64,000 bases of DNA from Salminus brasiliensis (Eukaryota; Chordata; Actinopteri; Characiformes; Bryconidae). The translations under genes were made by a program, and so were the position numbers. Where the stretch lies: NCBI RefSeq assembly GCF_030463535.1, contig NC_132879.1:43944970-44008969 (forward strand), given 5' to 3'. Below, piece by piece: positions 22,241-34,000 of the stretch; within the stretch, counting starts at the first letter, position 1; the number at the start of each line of letters is the position of its first letter. The notes under the pieces are model-generated. The model did no database searches, was not told the DNA's origin, and saw only the letters and a program-made list of their open reading frames with translations.

Positions 22241-24800
22241 GTAAGTAGTGGTACCATATGATAAGCAGGTGTTATGTGTGCAGTAATTAAACATGTAAAA
22301 AAATGTGTAGGCCATGTTTTAAGAGATCTTCTGCTAGTAGATACTCCAATGTAAAGTGAATCAAAACCAGCTAGTGTTTGCCAGTAGTGCATGCATGCAC
22401 ATTTATATTTATAACATGAGTGAGCTGAGAAAGTGTAGATAAAACAAAAAGCCTCAAAAAATAAGGAAAATGATTGTGTGCAAAGTCAACCTACACGTTT
22501 GTTTAGTCAAAGAACCTTTCAATAAAAAAACAAAAACAAAAACTACTGAAATGGTTCCTAACATAACTAAATTTGTTCTTCACAGCACCTTTTGAAGAGT
22601 TCTTCAGATCTGTTCCTGGATGGCCTAATATGGAGTACAGTTAAACAGTTTCCCCTGCTTAAACTAATCTTGTAATTGCCAGGTTTAGGAGGCATGTTTG
22701 AGCAGGAAAAAATAAATATAATAAATCCACTCCAAACAGTGTGAAACACTGTCCTTCCAGGAAGAAACCAATAGATTTAGAAGATAAAATTTTAAACAAA
22801 CTAAAAATGATGACACTCCTTTGACTCAAATGGTTACTTAGGATTAGGTTCATTATAAAAGCTCTGATATTAAGGTCTAGACCTAAAAACAAAAACAGGG
22901 ATAACTACACTAAATTACTTTAGGCTAACTGTCTAAAACTCATGAACTCACAGGTTATGCATGAAAATATGAACATTTAACCCTAAATGTTACCACAACT
23001 TAACCTTCCACATAATGCAAAGGTTCTAGATCAATCAAAAAACATTTCCCTATCTGAACCGCATTACCATGCCAGGAACTACAGTTGAGTGTTGACAACA
23101 GTCCAAACACCCACGAATATTTCAAGATAAATCTTTTTTTTTTTGCAGCTATATTTACAGAATACGCACTTCGAGAGACTGAAACATTCTTCTTAAAAAA
23201 GGTGTATCTGGCTAAACTCCTAAAGCACGGCTCAGAGCACGTTTTTCAATGGAAAGAGCTGGATGAGCCTCATGTTGTAACAGTTATCAGTGCAGTAATG
23301 GAACAATCAAATAGAGGAGAGGCTTCAGCCTCATGGGGAAGCCATGGCTACGAAGAAGAGGGGCCACAGTAATCTTGTTTAAGGAAAGAAAGAGGAAAAA
23401 AAAAAAGAAAAAAAAGGGGGCCCAAAGTGAGGCATGGGAAACTTTGTTGCAATTCGAGCCATTTCTTCCATGTGGGGTTCCATGCTCAACACGACATACC
23501 AGAACGATTCAGGAGCCTTTGGGTGTAGGCTGTTCAAATTAACTTTAAACATCTCCAGGTGTGGTTAGAAAAAGAAAAGTCAAACTCGAGCTTCATACAA
23601 CATTGCTGAAGAGGAAATGGTGGTCTGACTTTAGATTTGTGAATGAGCTTGCTTGCGCTGCTTGGTCAGCAGAGAACGTCGCTGGCCTATAGAATCTGCT
23701 TTGCGATCATGAACTGATCTGTTCCCCGCAGGATCTGGGCTCAAAAGGGGCTGCTGTAAGCGACGCAAGCTCCACCTTTGGCCGACCTTTCCCTCTGCTG
23801 TCACTGCGGAGAGCAGATCGTGCTCCTGCTGGAGCCCTGAAAGATGAGCGACGTGATGTAGATGGCCTCAACCCCATGGCCAGAAGAGACTTGGATAGTA
23901 CACGTATGCCTTCCCTCTTTTCTGTTCTGCTTCATTGATAAATGCAGTATTAGAACGTGGCTGGTAGCCCGTCTCGGCCATGCGGTCGGTTGGGCGATGT
24001 GTTTCGTCAAAGCGGTTTCAGCTTCCTCAGTCCTTTCGAGTCATTCAAAGGAAAGAAAATATAGGATTTCAATGTTTTGACAGCACCTAGGACATTGATC
24101 CTTGACAGTGTTTGTATACGCTTCCAAACATAGTGTTTTACTACTTAACTGAGAACACAAAAGGCAAATCCATAATGTAGAACTGCTTTTCAAACATAAC
24201 AGCAAAATTCTCCCAAAAACAAAACTCCCCAAAAAACCCAGTATTACAAATCATCAGCATACTTGTGTGCTGGCAACATTGAGTCATAGGGATACAAGTA
24301 GGATAGAGACGGGGTTTCCACAAATATAGAAAATCATGATCATCCATTATGGAGGATTATCTTGTTTAAGAGCAATTCCATAAGGAAAACAATGCACGGT
24401 CCTTGTAATAGGACCCAAAATGCATCTTAAACTCCTAAAACATGCTTTCCTAAAGTTAGATTAACAGGGTTCCACCAGCTCTCACACCATAACTTTACAA
24501 GCCCACCAATGGATGGATATTAGTTGGACCAAGACTACTCACGTAAACAGCACAGTCTGGCTAGAGTTTAGCTTGATGAAAACAAGTCAGATGATTGTAC
24601 AGGCATGTCTGTAAACAAAGAATAGCCCTTTATAGAATTCTTAGAAAGCTCAGACATTAGACGGGCATCTTATATGAATGTACACAGTTTTGACCATGTT
24701 CGTTTTTCCTGAAGTACACTTTTAAGGCAGTGTTCTCTGTTTCTGTTCAGTGCTGCGGTGCATGATTGGGAGGGTGTACAGACCCTGCTGGCAAGCTTGA
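21995..24800 (+). CDS. pmch: Pro-melanin-concentrating hormone (3 exons)
   Basis: Precursor of MCH, a secreted cyclic neuropeptide acting in feeding, sleep and, in fish, skin paling. Exons 21995-22240, 23732-23903 and 24751-24800 join to 155 residues. The N terminus is a signal peptide (INSSSLILALALLIKCTIHS). The C terminus after a dibasic ARR site is DLDSTLLRCMIGRVYRPCWQ plus a final Ala, with the Cys-8-Cys ring of MCH. An upstream ERRD site and the ARRD site would release an NEI-like spacer peptide (DVDGLNPMA). The split gene resembles mammalian PMCH and fish Mch2, not the intronless fish Mch1. The start at 21995 is the first ATG after the TATA box and gives a signal peptide. The final Ala replaces the usual Val. 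Confidence 0.95.
22241..23731 (+). other. pmch intron 1
   Basis: Contains A-rich runs at 22525-22545 and 23395-23416. An open frame at 23085-23372 has no family resemblance. Nothing else was recognised. Confidence 0.75.
23732..23903 (+). CDS. pmch: pmch exon 2
   Basis: 172 bp between acceptor TTCCCCGCAG and donor GTATGC. It codes DLGSKGAA to ARRDLDST and ends one base into a leucine codon. Confidence 0.92.
23904..24750 (+). other. pmch intron 2
   Basis: Interrupts the hormone just before its ring, as in the mammalian gene. No repeat or other gene was recognised. Confidence 0.75.
24751..24800 (+). CDS. pmch: pmch exon 3 (MCH ring) and stop
   Basis: Short exon after TTCTGTTCAG coding LLRCMIGRVYRPCWQA and TGA. 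This is the diagnostic MCH sequence. Confidence 0.96.
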
Positions 24801-24964
24801 AAATGGCTCAGATGACCAAAACTAACCCAAATGACTGCTTCCTCCCACCTTGACCAACCTCAGTGGCATTCTATTGTGTTGTGTTGGAAAAAAAACAGAA
24901 AAAAAATTAAACAAAAAAACCCTACAAAAACATTCCACTGCTGTACAGTTGTAAAAAAAAATGA

Positions 24965-24970
24965 AATAAA
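24965..24970 (+). terminator. pmch poly(A) signal
   Basis: AATAAA 165 bases after the pmch stop, the first hexamer found. Confidence 0.75.
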
Positions 24971-24972
24971 AC

Positions 24973-24978
24973 TTTATT
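24973..24978 (-). terminator. parpbp poly(A) signal
   Basis: TTTATT on the plus strand, AATAAA on the minus strand, about 290 bases after the parpbp stop. It is two bases from the pmch signal. Confidence 0.6.
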
Positions 24979-25266
24979 AAAAGCTGAAGATCGAGTCATT
25001 TGTTTATGTTATAAACCTCCATATAGATACATGTCTCAATAGGGGTTAAATCATGCGTTAAGTAGCAAATTCCTCAAATGTTGTAGCCCCCAAAGTTCTA
25101 CTATTTAAAAAAAAAAAAAAAAAAGTCATCTGAAGTGTTGCAAATCCAAGTCAGAGGACATGGTTACACATTTGGCTCCCTCCACTTTAAATGCATTTAG
25201 ACCACTGAAACTGCAATAAATAACACACTGTGATCTGCTGATGAGGCGCCACAGATAAGCTTTAAA

Positions 25267-25562
25267 TCACAGTCTGAAAAAGCTTGTGAGCTTGCCTTGA
25301 CCTGCAATGAGCTTCTTGCCAGCAGCTTTGCTGCTCTTCTTCGTTGGCCCTGGGTTGCAGACTTTGGCGGGGGGTCTCTTTTGGGGTGGCTGGTTCTCCT
25401 CGCTTCCTTGTTCCGTATGCTCTCTGCTTGCCAACTTCCTTTTGGAGGTCTTTGTGACCGCTTGGAACTGTACCGGTCTATCGCGCGGCCCACCTTTTCG
25501 CACACAGGCATTGCCGCTTCGCTGCCCCAGGGCCGAACTTGCAACCTCTGGATCCACCTCTG
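25267..25562 (-). CDS. parpbp: parpbp last coding exon (PIP box)
   Basis: Starts after acceptor TTCTCCAG and codes a basic tail ([14 protein letters not shown]) then [10 protein letters not shown] and TGA. Confidence 0.92.
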
Positions 25563-28500
25563 CTGGAGAACATGAATAAAACAGGGAAGGGAAGGAGAGG
25601 GAGGAGGGGAGAGGGAAAAAAAAAAAAAAAAAAGGTCAAGTTTGGGAATCGGACAGAACAAAGAAAAATGGATGAGAAGGAGGAGGGTGAAGCTATGATG
25701 AAATTGCTGACGTTAGCCTGCAGTTTAACAGGCAGTGTGTTTATTTTACAGAGTTGAAGCTGAACATTTGTCATGTAATGTGGTGGAGCAGAGCCTGCTT
25801 TCTCATACGCACTCACAGCAAGCAAGAGATCCATTTTACCCAGTTTGTTCTTGGGGCTTTTACTACAGATGAGGGGCCGGCCAGGTTTTATAGCACAGGG
25901 AATCGTTTTAAAAGGTTGATCTTAAGTACCAGTCCCCAGGCAGAGACTGGGCAGAGTTCGAAGCCCTGGCTCACTGGCTTAGGAGGTGGACCTGGGCATT
26001 AGTCCGACAGTATGGCGTCAGAGGGACCTGGAACACTCTGAACTTGAGTATTTCTGTGTGCACAACTGCCATAAAATATGCATGAAAGTTATTATGAAAC
26101 TGGTTGTTTTCATTGATGGTAGACAGTAATTGGGAGCTTACCAAACACGCATGTGTCTGGTTCTTCCTCAGGGAGTGCAGCAACAGGTGACGTGCTTGTG
26201 CGTTTGGGAGCAGGATGCACACAGGTGGGAATCTGACTGGTGCTGGGAAACTCCAGCACACGGTTTAGAGGCAGTGATTCTTCCTGGTATGTGCAAGCAA
26301 ACTGGGAGCGGATGACTCTCTCTCTTGCCTGCAAGAACAAAAGATGGTTCTTTTGACTGATTGTCTATAACCATTTGTCTATAAACCATTTAAACCCACC
26401 ATTTTGCACAGAATGTCCTGATAATTTGTCTGCATTCCATTAAATACCTGGCCACATAAAACACATCTGTTGGACAGCTACAAATGTGCTTCAGGCATTC
26501 ATTTCTATGCAGAGCTAAAGGAAGACCCCAACTACTGGTTTTACAAAGTTTTAATTGTGTAAATTTGCCATAACAACAATTAGATGTTTGTCAGACATGT
26601 TGGAAGATCAGGCAAATGTTAGGCATCTAATGCAGAGCCTAAAGAAAACAGTGTTGGCACTGTTCATGAAAACATAAACTTGAATTATCTGCAGAAACAA
26701 TGCTACCAAACCCAACTACTTATCCCTATAATCTGATATTTAGGCCTTTTTATAAAGAAAGGGAAAACAAATGTCATTGGCATTCTTTCAAGCTTTATAT
26801 TATATATATATATATATATATGTAAAAAAGAATGCAAAATAAAAAAGGCCTAAATATCAGATATATATCAGAGATATATAGATGCTAAAACCAGTGGCTG
26901 GCAAGAAGCACAGAACTGAAGTCAAAGGACGAGCTGCTCATGAAACCTAAATGAGGCCTAGAGGTCTTAAGGGCTTCAGAGAAGTGCTGATCCGCTACCG
27001 CCATGCTTGTTTGATCCACGCCTGCTTGGGATTAGCGGGATTCCAGAGTTTCTCCCCCCTCTGGGCTAGCGGGCTGCAATAAATAGAGTGGAATTCAGAA
27101 GAATTAAGAAAAAAAAAAAAAAGTTGGGTGGGATTGGAAGTGTGAAAGAGGGAAGGGCAGCAGATCAAAGCCTTTTCAAAAGTACTTTCTCAAAAGAACA
27201 CCTAAAACAACAGTAGCCCTCAGACAGGGAGGCTTAAAACAGCAGGCCAGGTTGCCCTGGTTGCATGCTAATGAAGAGCATCCTGAATACTCAGAAAAAG
27301 ATGATGGCAGCTAAATACAGTAGCACGCAGGCTCACTTAATCCCCACATTTGGAAGGGCTGTGCAGAATGTGTAGAAATGATGCCTGAGTGCATCAAGTG
27401 CCTGTCCTGGCACAACCTCTTTGGACCAGCTGACCCAGGGCCAATAAGGGGGCAGTGAAAGATTTCAAAGAAGCAGTGATGTTTGTGAGCAGCAGGTGAT
27501 AGCAATTACCCCCTGCCTATGGGAGTGCGAGTTTTATCAGAACGTGCTGTACCGAATCAATCAGATAAATCAAAAATAGGCAATGAGGTGTAACTGTGCT
27601 TGTCTGTTGGCTCCCTCAAGCTTGAACAACTGCTCCACGTAATGCAATGCGACAAATATGCATGCCACAATACAGCATCCTGTAAAATTTCCATTCGAAA
27701 ATACACTAAAGTGTGTTACGTTACGGCTGATTAGTGCATTAGATCGCAGTTATGACCTCAGTCCATTTACATTTACGGCATTTAGCAGACGCTCTTATCC
27801 AGAGCGACTTACAAAGTGCTTTGCTATTTACCCAAGAAAAGCCTTAGCTAGTTAGAATAGACTAATAATTCAAAAGATACCTCTAAGCTTAGACATTGCT
27901 AAACACAATACAATAAGGCGACCATAGAACTATTCGTCCAAGTACTCTCTGAAGAGGTGGGTCTTCAGTTTGCGTTTGAAGACAGCGAGCGACTCGGCCG
28001 TTCGGACACCCAGGGGCAGCTCGTTCCACCACTTTGGTGCCAGGACAGTAAAAAGCCTGGACGCTTGTCTTCCACGGATTTTGAGGTATGGCGGGTCGAG
28101 CCGAGCCGTACTTGAAGCTCGAAGGGCTCTTGGTGCGGATCGGCTTTTGACCATTGCCATCAGGTACGGAGGGGCTGGTCTGTTCTTGGCTTTGTAGGCC
28201 AGCGTCAGGGTTTTAAATCTGATGCGGGCAGCTACAGGAAGCCAGTGGAGAGAACGCAGCAGTGGAGTGACATGGCTACCGTCAGTCCGCAGTCAATAAA
28301 AGATTTTCTTGTGAGCTCTTTAATGCAAATTTTAACACTGCTCAGGTAGAAAAGTTGGTTTACTGATTAAAAAAAGAAAAAGGTCATAGAAACCTTTGTC
28401 ATTCCAGCCAAGTCATCCCTGCAAAGAACCAGAGTCCTTTGTAAAGGGTCTGCTGTAGTGGTTGGATATTCAGATCTTTTTTTTTTTAGTATTATATAGA

Positions 28501-28596
28501 GTTTAAAGTATTTCTTATCAAAAACAAAAAAGTCCAAAGCCCTGCAGAGACCGCTGCATCACTGTGTGCCAGTTGACGTCAGCCTGGGAAGAAAAA

Positions 28597-28628
<32 letters not shown>

Positions 28629-29682
28629 AAAAACGTTGAAGAGGGCGGTGGGATAAAGTTGTTCTGCAGACAACAGGAAACAATAACCTTTTAAGTTTCC
28701 CCCCTTGTTAGTCAAGTTACGCGACTGATACGGCGGCTTCAAAGTGAAATGGATGCGGAAAAGCTTCCGCCCGCCGAGTTCAGGAAGCGGTGAGCTACCC
28801 AGGGACCATTACTGCGCACTCACAGGAAGGCAGCCAGAGTGGAGGGAGCTAAAGTGACATCTGCTAGTGCAATCAAATAAAGAAACCATTTTCCCAAAAT
28901 GTGTTTAGCATGCACACTTTCAGAGGGCTCAATGCAGTCTCATCTCTGAACAGAAATACCCATTCCTCAAATTTAAAAAACGGCCATTGTTTATCATGGT
29001 CAGAAATTCGAAAGTTCTCAAGCCTTTTCAAGGTTTTGTTTTGGAACAGGATCCTCTAGGTGGTTACTAAAGGTTTTTATTTATTGTTATGGTTTTATAA
29101 GCTAATAGTAAAAACTTACAAGGCCACTGAGTGAATAAGAATTACTCTATTGAAAATGTGCTCTAAACCCTAATAACAAACTAGTCTTGGCATTAAGTAC
29201 TCTCTGAAGCTCTATATAGTACTGCAAAATAAGTGTTCTTTGACTTGTAACAGTGGAACCTTTTTGTGATATATAGGACTCTTTCAGAAGAGTTCTGTGT
29301 AGAACCACCAGCAGTAGGTTTTCTACCAATATGAAGAAACCTTGAACCAGGCAAAAAGACCCTTTAAGCATTCAAATGGTTCCAGTGGTTATGGTTCTAT
29401 ATAGAATTGAGGTTGTATAAAGAATTAAAGCACCCTTTTCAGAATCATTTTCTGTGTATGATAATAATCATGTGTTCATGACTCAAGTTTGTTGTTGCTT
29501 GAAACACTGCTCGCACCCTTAAAGGTTGAAATTTTGGCCCAATAAAAAGCGGTATTCAACAATACGTGTCAAAAGCCAATATGGAAATCATTGTTAAATT
29601 GTTAATAAAAACAAGACACTAATTAAGACACTGTTCCTCATCTGGTCAATGCAGATGCACGCTGTGCAAGCATACACAGCAC

Positions 29683-29713
<31 letters not shown>

Positions 29714-30972
29714 AAAAAAAAAACTGGACTGTATGGAGCATGATTTTTTACAAATGGGACATTTTAGACAAGTTTTCTTCATTGTATGTAAACAGTCAGC
29801 TTAGATTGTCATATTAAATGATTTACAATACAAAAGGTGCATATTTTCTGATGGATGTTTGTGCGTAACTCTTCTCAGTTCGGGATATTGACACCATTTC
29901 AACTCCAGACTGCCCGCCACACCAAACAAAATGGTCTGTTTAGCAGCCTCTGTAAAGAACAGCATGCTAGCTTTAAACAAAACTAAAATCTTCTAAAAGT
30001 AAAACTAAAAGCTTTCCCCTATTCATCAGAGATATTATTTTGATAATACTGACCAACCAATATATTGCTTAGTCTTTAACCTCAGTCCTCCAACCCACGA
30101 GCACAAACATTTGGGATTAAATATTTAAAAACACTGAAGTATGCTCAGTGTCCAATTTCTCAAAGACCAGTCTTCCGTTTCAAGGTGTACATTTGAGGAT
30201 TCTTTACCTTAGGCTTAACATGTCCTTGTTGGCTCTGGATGCGGTTTTGTAACGGCTGCGGAGAGATTCCTGCGGGAGCCTCCGGAGATCTGCAAGCATT
30301 TATTTGAAAGAAAGCAGAAGCCCATGAATAAACAAAAGAGGTATAACATCTAATGTGACAAATAGCAGAACAAAAGTGATGTAAAACAAAAACATGCCAA
30401 CACTAATCCGAAAGCAGCTATTCAGCATGGCCATGAAGGGATGTGCTTCCGAGACGAATGCTTTACACTTGCTTAACTTACTTGTACAGAGAGAGAAGAC
30501 AAACTCCTTCAGCCCCACTGAAAATGGCCTGATCTTCAGAAAGCAGTTCTGCCTTATTCCTGCAGGGTGACGCTAGTGCCTCTTCATCCAGCAGAGCCAT
30601 AAGTAGCTTCACACTTTTTCTGCCCCCATATGCAGTGGCATGATTAATCGCATAGGCTTTGGGCTGCAATTAGTTTAATTGTTAAATAAAAAATAAAAAA
30701 AACAATAAAAGTTAGCATATATCCTACATGACATTAGACAGGTAAATTAGGTGTTCAAGTATAGACTCAAAACAACGATACCCTTGCTGGACTAATTCCT
30801 GTGCCGCAAGCAAACTTCTTCAGCGTGGGGTGGACTTCACCAATTCTTTCCTTAAGTTCCTTCACTGTATCTTCTGCAGCAGCATACACTGGATCTCCAT
30901 TACTGAGGCCCTTCAAGAGAGTTGCCCTAATGCTGGACACCATCCTGCATCCAGCAACGCTAGGAAGAGATA

Positions 30973-31050
<78 letters not shown>

Positions 31051-34000
31051 AAAAAAATAAAAAAAAAAGTTAAATAATAAAATAGTAGTAACAGTAAAAT
31101 AGTAAAATTAGCCGAAATGTTAACTGAGTAGCTAGCCAAAAAGATCCACTGAAGGCCCACAAGTGCCATCAGCTTTACATTCAAGGAAAAAACAAAAACA
31201 CACCAAACACTACATTCTGCATTTTTGAAGATGACCCGCATTCATTAATTCGTTTTGACCCTACGGAAACAGTACCGGCAAATACAAAGTATCAATATTG
31301 AACAAGGCAGAGAGAAGGAAGGGGGTTCAGTGGGGAGTTGGAGAAGGGGGAGGGAGGTGAAGGGGAGGAAAAAAAAAAAAAAAAAAAAAAAAGGTAGTGG
31401 GTCATCACTAAAACCACAAACCCCACTCAGCCAGAACCATACTCTGAAGCAAGGGTCATTCAGATTACAAGCTGCAAGGGAAAGAGAAAGACAAAAAAAA
31501 TAATAAATAAAAACAGTGACAGTTCGGCCAATCAGAAGGGTGCAGCTTTGGTATAGATTGCAGTGGTCTCCCATCACTGCACTATACTCATGTGGACACA
31601 TTAGCGAATGTACACACCAGTGCAAAGTCAGAAAGGAGCCGGGTCGGCTTGTGTGTGACGGAATTACAGTAACCGAATCATCTGGGAAAACAGATGTTAG
31701 TTGTACTAACATCTGTAAGAAGCACCGATCCCGCAATAAGTGGTGTTTGTGTGTGGTAATTCAGTACTCCACAAGGTGCTGTAGGGCGGGCGGGCGTGTG
31801 GGTGGCTAGGAGGGTCGCAGGCTGATGAAAGAACCCTTTTGGCTCAGAACTAAATGACTCCTATCTTATGGGAGAAGCCCCATAGCAGGTTCAAGGCACT
31901 TGCGTCTCAGCCTAACTGCACTGATGCACCAGAGGAAATTATCTTTAGGCTTTCATGAGCCAATCATTGGTTCACGTCACCATGTGTTGTGTTGCCAAAT
32001 GTTTGGGGAACGCACCCCTGTACTGTTTTTGAAGTGAGGGCAATCAAGGAAAATATTTTATGTATGATCTTTAATCAGCTTTCAGCAATCAAACCTCGGA
32101 AGCACACAATCGCCTTTCGCTTTTCAAAAACAATGGGCTTTGATGTTGCACAGATAAACATGCTTGAGCAATTCAGCCCTTGTCGTTAATACTGACGTAG
32201 GTGCCATTAGAGGCTTCTTTTAAAGAACGAGAAAAATAGATCTGCAGATAGATACTGCAGGTGTATTTCGATAAGGTGAAAGTGGAGGGGCTTCTCTGAA
32301 CGATAAGATCAAAATCTGGACAGGAAATCAAAGGCTTTAGCTATCGCAGTCTTTGTCTTCGTTGGAGTCAACGTCAGGTGACCGCTTTGGGCCCACATGT
32401 CCGCTATCTACAACGGAGAACATGGGACAGGTCCAATGAACGGAGTTTTGACATCGTGTGGCGACAGTGCAATCGCTCAGTGAGAAACTCCTTCTGGCAG
32501 GGGAAGGTTCTAGTAAACACTATATGCTTATTTGTCTATAGTAGCCTATTAGCAGAACTCACAATTGTGCACAAAATAGGCTCCAAACTTTAAACATGGC
32601 CATTTAGTCCATTTGCGACGCATTGTGTGTGTGTGTGCGTGCGTGCGTGCATGCGTGCGCGCACGTGTCAGGTCTCCAACAATCCAAAAATAATAATAAA
32701 TAAAATTGGTCCATTATCATCCTACTACAACATATGGCTGAAATCAATCACTTTAAAAAGCAATTTATGTCTGCTGGCCCTCTTTAACAATGTCAGTTGA
32801 TGTTAAGTTCTCGCTTAACAACAGCTGACTTGATTTTACTCCTGTTCTCCATGATGGTGTGTTAAAAGCCAAACAAGTATTGATCCCAGAAACCCATCTG
32901 GTCTTGATCAGATCCACTGCAAGTTTCACAAGACCGAAGTAAAGCCGATCACTAAACGCCTGACCCACGTCTACTCGTGTAATTTCACTAATGTGCACTA
33001 AGGTGGGAAGTAATCAACTTTCATGGATGATTCTCATAAGGCTGAGAGTTGCTAATGTCCTTAGACCCTTGGCTGGCACTCAGCAATTTCTTTCAATAAA
33101 AAATAAATTAATAAATTAATTCATATCCCTGTAAAAACAGATTACGACTTTAGGTCAAGCCATGGTATTAGCAGCAGATGATAGCCAGGGTTAATCCAGA
33201 GTTTGATCCCAGATTCACAGCCAGGAGCCACAGAAAGAGCATAACTGGCACTGTTCGCTCTAGGTTGGGATAGGAAGATGCCTCCTCTTGCCTCCATTAC
33301 CATGTTAGCCAAAGCTTCTAACATCTAGCCGTTATCTTATCTAAGAAAAGGTTGTTATTGGAGAAAGAGGAGAGTTGTATCATGAACATATGAGCTCTTA
33401 ATCTGCAATTTTAGGCATCACCCAGAGGACCATGACCCAACCCCTCCTTGGCTAATGAGCAAATGGGCATGGAGTGGCAATAACAAAATAAAAAAAATTA
33501 AAATTTTAACCATATTAATATACAATAAACACATGTTCTAATGCATGACACTCTAGTGAGATTTAATTCCCCATGCAAGCAGTACCAAGCATGACTCCGA
33601 CTGGATATACTGGATGAAGGGTCTGCTAAAACATATTGGGAGAGGTGCACAGGCAAATTTGCCAGTAATTCAAAATAAAATTGATAAAATTGGTAAATTT
33701 GCTGTGTGGGCTAAATGAATACCCAAAATCATTCAGAAAGAACACATCATTTCTGACATTTGTTCAATGCTACCAAAGGTAAAAAATAACTGATACACTA
33801 CAACCATCTTCAGCCTAATATTTCAAACCTGAACAATTGACCTGTAAGCATTATAAAAATACTGTGCAAAAATCCCAGATGCTAAAATTGACAAGACAGA
33901 ACAGCCATTTCTGTAAAACAATGGGTGCTCTTCTTCAGTCAGGTAGAAAATGGTGCTCAACATGTGACTGGCTGGGACTTCTCTCCATTTAAAAAAATAA

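Larger units (their letters stand above)
24801..25266. other. Converging 3' UTRs of pmch and parpbp
   Basis: 466 bases between the two stop codons. Plus-strand AATAAA for pmch is at 24965-24970 and minus-strand AATAAA for parpbp at 24978-24973. The parpbp transcript would therefore run into the pmch 3' UTR. Poly(A) tracts occur at 24896-24920 and 25106-25124. Confidence 0.75.
26329..30207 (-). other. parpbp intron 8 (3.9 kb)
   Basis: Holds a hairpin with a TA-rich core (26731-26862), a LINE 3' end (27763-28295), an AAATA microsatellite (28593-28632), an AGAACC-type repeat (29170-29450) and interrupted poly(A) (29683-29722). No gene was seen in the remainder. Confidence 0.8.

Noticed and set aside
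25478..25834. 118-codon minus-strand frame over the last parpbp exon
   Set aside because: It is a different frame from the parpbp coding frame and crosses the intron 9 acceptor and a poly(T) run.
31245..31736. 163-codon minus-strand frame
   Set aside because: It reads through a poly(A)/poly(T) run as poly-Phe and sits inside parpbp intron 5. It shows no family resemblance.
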